Below, one piece after another: positions 1-64,000 of a stretch of DNA of 64,000 bases. The position numbers and the translations under genes are program-made. Source of the stretch: Heloderma charlesbogerti (taxonomy: Eukaryota > Chordata > Lepidosauria > Squamata > Helodermatidae). The DNA lies in NCBI GenBank assembly GCA_026122225.1, contig JANEZZ010000297.1, positions 372,001 through 436,000 of the forward strand, written 5' to 3'. The notes beneath the pieces were generated by a model, which was not told the origin of the DNA, made no database searches, and was given only the letters and a program-made list of their open reading frames with translations. Each line of letters begins with the position of its first letter. The first letter of the stretch is position 1.

Positions 1-599
1 GAAATGTATAACCAATCCACTTCTGCAGTACGACCACATTAGATTTTGTACATTCATCCTTGTGACTGTAAATATTCTGAATAGGCTTCCTTATGTATTT
101 TTTAACAGAAATAACTGAGAAGAAAAGTAAACATAGGACTCTAGTTTCCTTTCTTAGACAGACTGTGCACATTATAGTGAGTTCTTAGCAGTCTTTTACT
201 TTTTATTTTCACAGGGACTGGTTAAAGGAAGTAAAAGAGATTGGCTTTCATTGTCTTAAAGGGTGTGTAAAGCATGAGGGGATGAATTTAATGTATGCTC
301 GTTGTCATGGTAATGAAGTTGTATGAAGTGGCTTGTTTGTGTTCTTCAAAGGACAGTCAGTGAAAAATAAGCATGATAAAATCGATGGGCAGCTTTGGAC
401 AGATGGAGTGAGGTCTCTGAGAGAGCTAAGAATCAAGAGAATACAGTTGGCATGTGGTGCTGATCTTGGAGAAAATAACCCTGTAATCATATGATTACAA
501 ACAACTGTGAGAATGTATCACAATTATAAATAAGGCCACCTATATTACAGGGCCATCTGGCTAGAAGAAGCAAAAATGTTTTTTTTCTGACCTTTCTAA

Positions 600-900
600 C
601 AACACTGTCAACTATGGGCAATATCCAGTACTGCTGCTCCACCTCTGCTGGTTCCATTGCACTTGCAGGACCCACTGCTAGTGTAACAGGAACTAGCACT
701 TTCTAAGGGAACCCCAGAAACAAGCAGAAACACTAATTTCCAGAATGGGACAAATCAGTGGAACTCCCTTCTGCAAGCTCCGCTGACCTGCACTGTTCCA
801 GAAATGAGCATTTTTATTCATTTCTGAGTGGTTTGGGAACTGCCGGGTTCCCACTGCACTAGCAGCAGTAGGTCCCACTGGTGTGCAGGCACTATTGGAT
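600..900. repeat. F6 foldback-like repeat next to exon l
   Basis: Begins near GGGCAATATCCAGTA and ends near CACTATTGGAT, the same inverted ends seen at 56506-56781 (CAGTATCCAATA and TATTGGATACTGCCC) and 59296-59530. The inside shares TTCCAGAA and GGAACTAG-type blocks with those copies. The right end is truncated at the splice-donor region of exon l. Exact ends are uncertain. Confidence 0.5.
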
Positions 901-908
901 CCACTTAC

Positions 909-61459
<60,551 letters not shown>

Positions 61460-61467
61460 GGTATTTC

Positions 61468-61871
61468 TAGGGATGCACAGACTGTATAAAATCCACTCCG
61501 TCTGTGTTTTGCGGATTGTCAGGTGCCTTTTGTTCTGACATCCGCCCACACACAGATGCGAATATTTTGTTTTCATCATGCGGAAAAATATGGAGATAAT
61601 TATGTAGATATTTACATAAGTGTTTACATAATTTACCCCAGTATGTAACATTTAGTTTATTGTCCCCTATTCCATTCTACCTTTCCTCAGCAGAAATTTA
61701 CATATTTTTCTACGGATTTATATGCGTAAATTTCGGGAAAGTAAAAAAATCATCCGAAAGTCCACGGACTCTGCAGGGCCTGAGGGGGTCACTCTGCAGC
61801 AGATTCCGCAGGTCGGATTCTTAGAAATCCAAGCTCATTTTAATCTGTCTCGAATTTCTCCAGCATCCCTA
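61468..61871. mobile_element. F2 copy E20
   Basis: TAGGGATGCACAGACTGT to CGAATTTCTCCAGCATCCCTA (last 20 bases), 404 bases. Flanks GGTATTTC/GGCATTTC agree at 7 of 8. Same orientation as E9, opposite to E5. Confidence 0.92.
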
Positions 61872-61879
61872 GGCATTTC

Positions 61880-62509
61880 TAAAGGAGAAATGAAATGAAT
61901 GACTTGTGGCACCCAGTGAGTATTCACAACATGCCTCAGAATGTTTAGAAATGTGCTTCTCTACTTCACAGTGATCAAATGCCAGGATACCTTCAGCATA
62001 AAAGGTACTCGGGCACAGAGAAGTTTTCTCCTTTCTTTATAGTTAAGATGGTTAGAGACTGAAAGAACAATCCATCCATTCAATGGTGTGTTGATGTTGA
62101 TAGGAGAGTTAAGCAAATGCTTAACTCCCTCCTGCTGAAATCAATGGGAAAGCAGAGTACGAACAGGGCAAGTTCTGAGCTTAAGCAAAGGGAAACAAAA
62201 ATCTCACACATCCCTATTCTTTATACATTCAAGAATTACACAGATGTCAGATTTGATGTATGAACTGAATAATTTTGAGTTTTGGTGGCATCACTATTCG
62301 AACTGGGTACAAAAGCTGATGTAAACTGTAGAAGAGATACAACCAATTGATATAGGGGTGGCTGTGCCACTCTGTGGCAGGTCAGGCTCCATGAGGCTTT
62401 CATGGGGCAGAAGAAAATCTCTGTGTACTGCAGGCTAGGGAATGCTGATCTAATTGATCTCTGTCTTTCAGATGCAAGCCTGGAGATCTAAGCATGGTAT
62501 CTTTCTAAG
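61880..62509. other. Intron, nothing recognised
   Basis: No element or exon supported before the BovB copy. Confidence 0.5.
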
Positions 62510-64000
62510 CCCCTTCATGGATCACTGCCTTGTTGTGGTGAAGGGGCTTGCATAACTCAGTGAAGCCATAAGATATGCCATGCAGGGCCACCCAAGACAG
62601 ACAGGTCATGGCGGAGAGTTCTAACAAAATGTGGTCCACTGGAGAAGGAAATGGCAACCCACTCCAGTATTCTTGCCAAGAAAACCCCGTGGAACATATC
62701 ACAACGCTAAAAGATATGACGCTGGAAGATGAGCCCCTCAGGTTGGAAGGTGTCCAATATACTACTGGGGAAGAGCAGAGGGCATTTCCAAGTAGTGCCA
62801 GAAAGAGTGAAGCGGCTGGGCCAAAGCCAAAAGGACACTCAGCTGTGGATGTGTCTGGTGGTGAAAAGGAAGTCCGATGCTGTAAAGAACAATACTGTTT
62901 AGGAACTTGGAATGTAAGATCAGTGAATCCAGGTAAGCTGGAGGTGGTCAAACATGAGATGGCAAGATTGAACATCGACATCTTGGGAATCAGTGAACTA
63001 AAATGGACAAGCATGGGAGAATTTAATTCAGGTGACCATTATATCTACTACTGTGGGCAAGAATCCCTTAGAAGAAAAGGAGTAGCACTCATAGTCAATA
63101 AAAGGGTGGGAAAAGCAGTACTGGGGTACAATCTCAAAAATGATAGAATGATCTCAGTACGAATCCAAGGCAAACCATTCAACAGCACAGTAATTCAAGT
63201 CTATGCCCCAACCTCTGAGGCCGAAGAAGCTGAGGTTGATCGGTTCTATGAAGACCTACAACACCTTCTAGAACTAACACCCAAAAAAGATGTCCTCTTC
63301 ATCATAGGGGATTGAAATGCTAAAGTAGGAAGTCAAGAAATCACCAGGATAACAGGTAAGCATGGCCTTGCTGTACAAAATGAAGCAGGACAAAGGCTAA
63401 TAGAGTTTTGTCAAGAGAACATGCTGATCATAGCAAACACTCTTTTCCAACAGCACAAGAGGCGACTCTACACATGGACATCACCAGATGGTCAATATCG
63501 AAATCAGATTGATTATGTCCTTTGCAGCCAAAGATGGAGAAGCTCTATGCAGTCAGTAAAAACAAGACCTGGAGCTGATTGTGGCTCAGATCATGTGCTG
63601 CTTCTTGCAAAATTTCGGCTTAAATTGAAGAACTTAAGGAAAACCACTAAACTATTCAGGTATGACCTAAATCATATCCCTTATGAATATACAGTGGAGG
63701 TGAGGAATAGATTTAAGGGATTAGATCTGATAGACAGAGTGCCTGAGGAACTATGGACGGAGGTCCGTAACATTGTTCAGGAGGCAGCAACTCAATCCAT
63801 CCCAAAGAAAAAGAAATGCAAGAAAGCAAAGTAGCTGTCTGATGAGGCATTACAAGTAGCTGAGGAAAGAAGGGAAGCGAAAAGCAAGGGAGAAAAGGGA
63901 AGATATATCCAACTGAATGTGGAGTTCCAGAGAATAGCAAGGAGAGACAAGAAGGCCTTCTTAAATGAACAATGCAAAGAAATTGAGGAAAACAATAGAA
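62510..64000 (+). mobile_element. BovB LINE copy C, cut by the window edge
   Basis: Starts CCCCTTCATGGATCACTGCC. The frame 62575-63315 covers the endonuclease: LDILGISEL-like DILGISELKWTSMGEF, VIQVYAPTSEAEEAEV, LTPKKDVLFIIGD, where the next Trp codon is TGA. The frame continues at 63421 with LFQQHKRRLYTWTSPDGQYR and DCGSDHVLLLAKF to a stop at 63832. Its A-run has the in-frame length, unlike copies A and B. Two point stops otherwise spoil it. Confidence 0.94.

Overview
The window is a stretch of squamate reptile (lizard or snake) nuclear DNA. The evidence is the mix of repeats: BovB (RTE) LINEs with 12-13 bp target-site duplications (TSDs), CR1 and L2 LINEs, a Sauria-type tRNA SINE with a BovB-like tail, another tRNA-derived SINE typical of squamates, and vertebrate splice-site consensus. 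The species cannot be named from the sequence.

One host gene runs through almost the whole window on the minus strand. Twelve consecutive exons (60956 down to 909, 1,533 coding bases, about 511 codons) encode an intestinal GH31 alpha-glucosidase, best read as sucrase-isomaltase (SI), with maltase-glucoamylase (MGAM) as the close alternative. They cover the end of the first catalytic unit (acid/base motif HWLGDN), its C-terminal beta domains, the second P-type trefoil, and the start of the second GH31 unit. All splice sites are AG/GT, all phases join and there is no stop, so the gene looks functional. The 5' exons lie beyond the right edge and the 3' exons beyond the left edge.

Everything else is intron, and most of it is transposon. 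From left to right: F1 copy E1, old LINE pieces, hAT-like copy E0, and an L2 copy at 6.8-8.5 kb; a three-deep F1 nest at 9.9-11.4 kb; a solo LTR holding E3 at 12.1-13.5 kb; more F1, F2 and foldback copies at 14.8-22.3 kb; BovB copy A (24.7-27.3 kb) and a CR1 copy (27.4-29.4 kb); BovB copy B, interrupted by an inverted BovB piece and by F1 copy E10 (32.5-37.0 kb); an L2 copy holding E11 and E12 (37-40 kb); E13, E14 and an F3 element carrying three insertions (43.9-46.0 kb); E16 and E17; a CR1 copy split by a Sauria SINE (52.2-54.0 kb); E18 and E19; F2 copy E20; and BovB copy C running off the right edge.

The most interesting content is family F1: about 20 copies, roughly 14.7 kb or 23% of the window. 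These are non-autonomous hAT-like elements with TAGGG...CCCTA ends and 8-bp TSDs (12 exact, 4 at 7 of 8). They are built from a small set of palindromic modules, so that the larger copies are palindromes made of palindromes. Several copies sit inside one another or inside LINEs whose sister copies in this window show the empty site. No transposase gene for F1 is present. I do not recognise F1 as a described family, but I could not run a database search.
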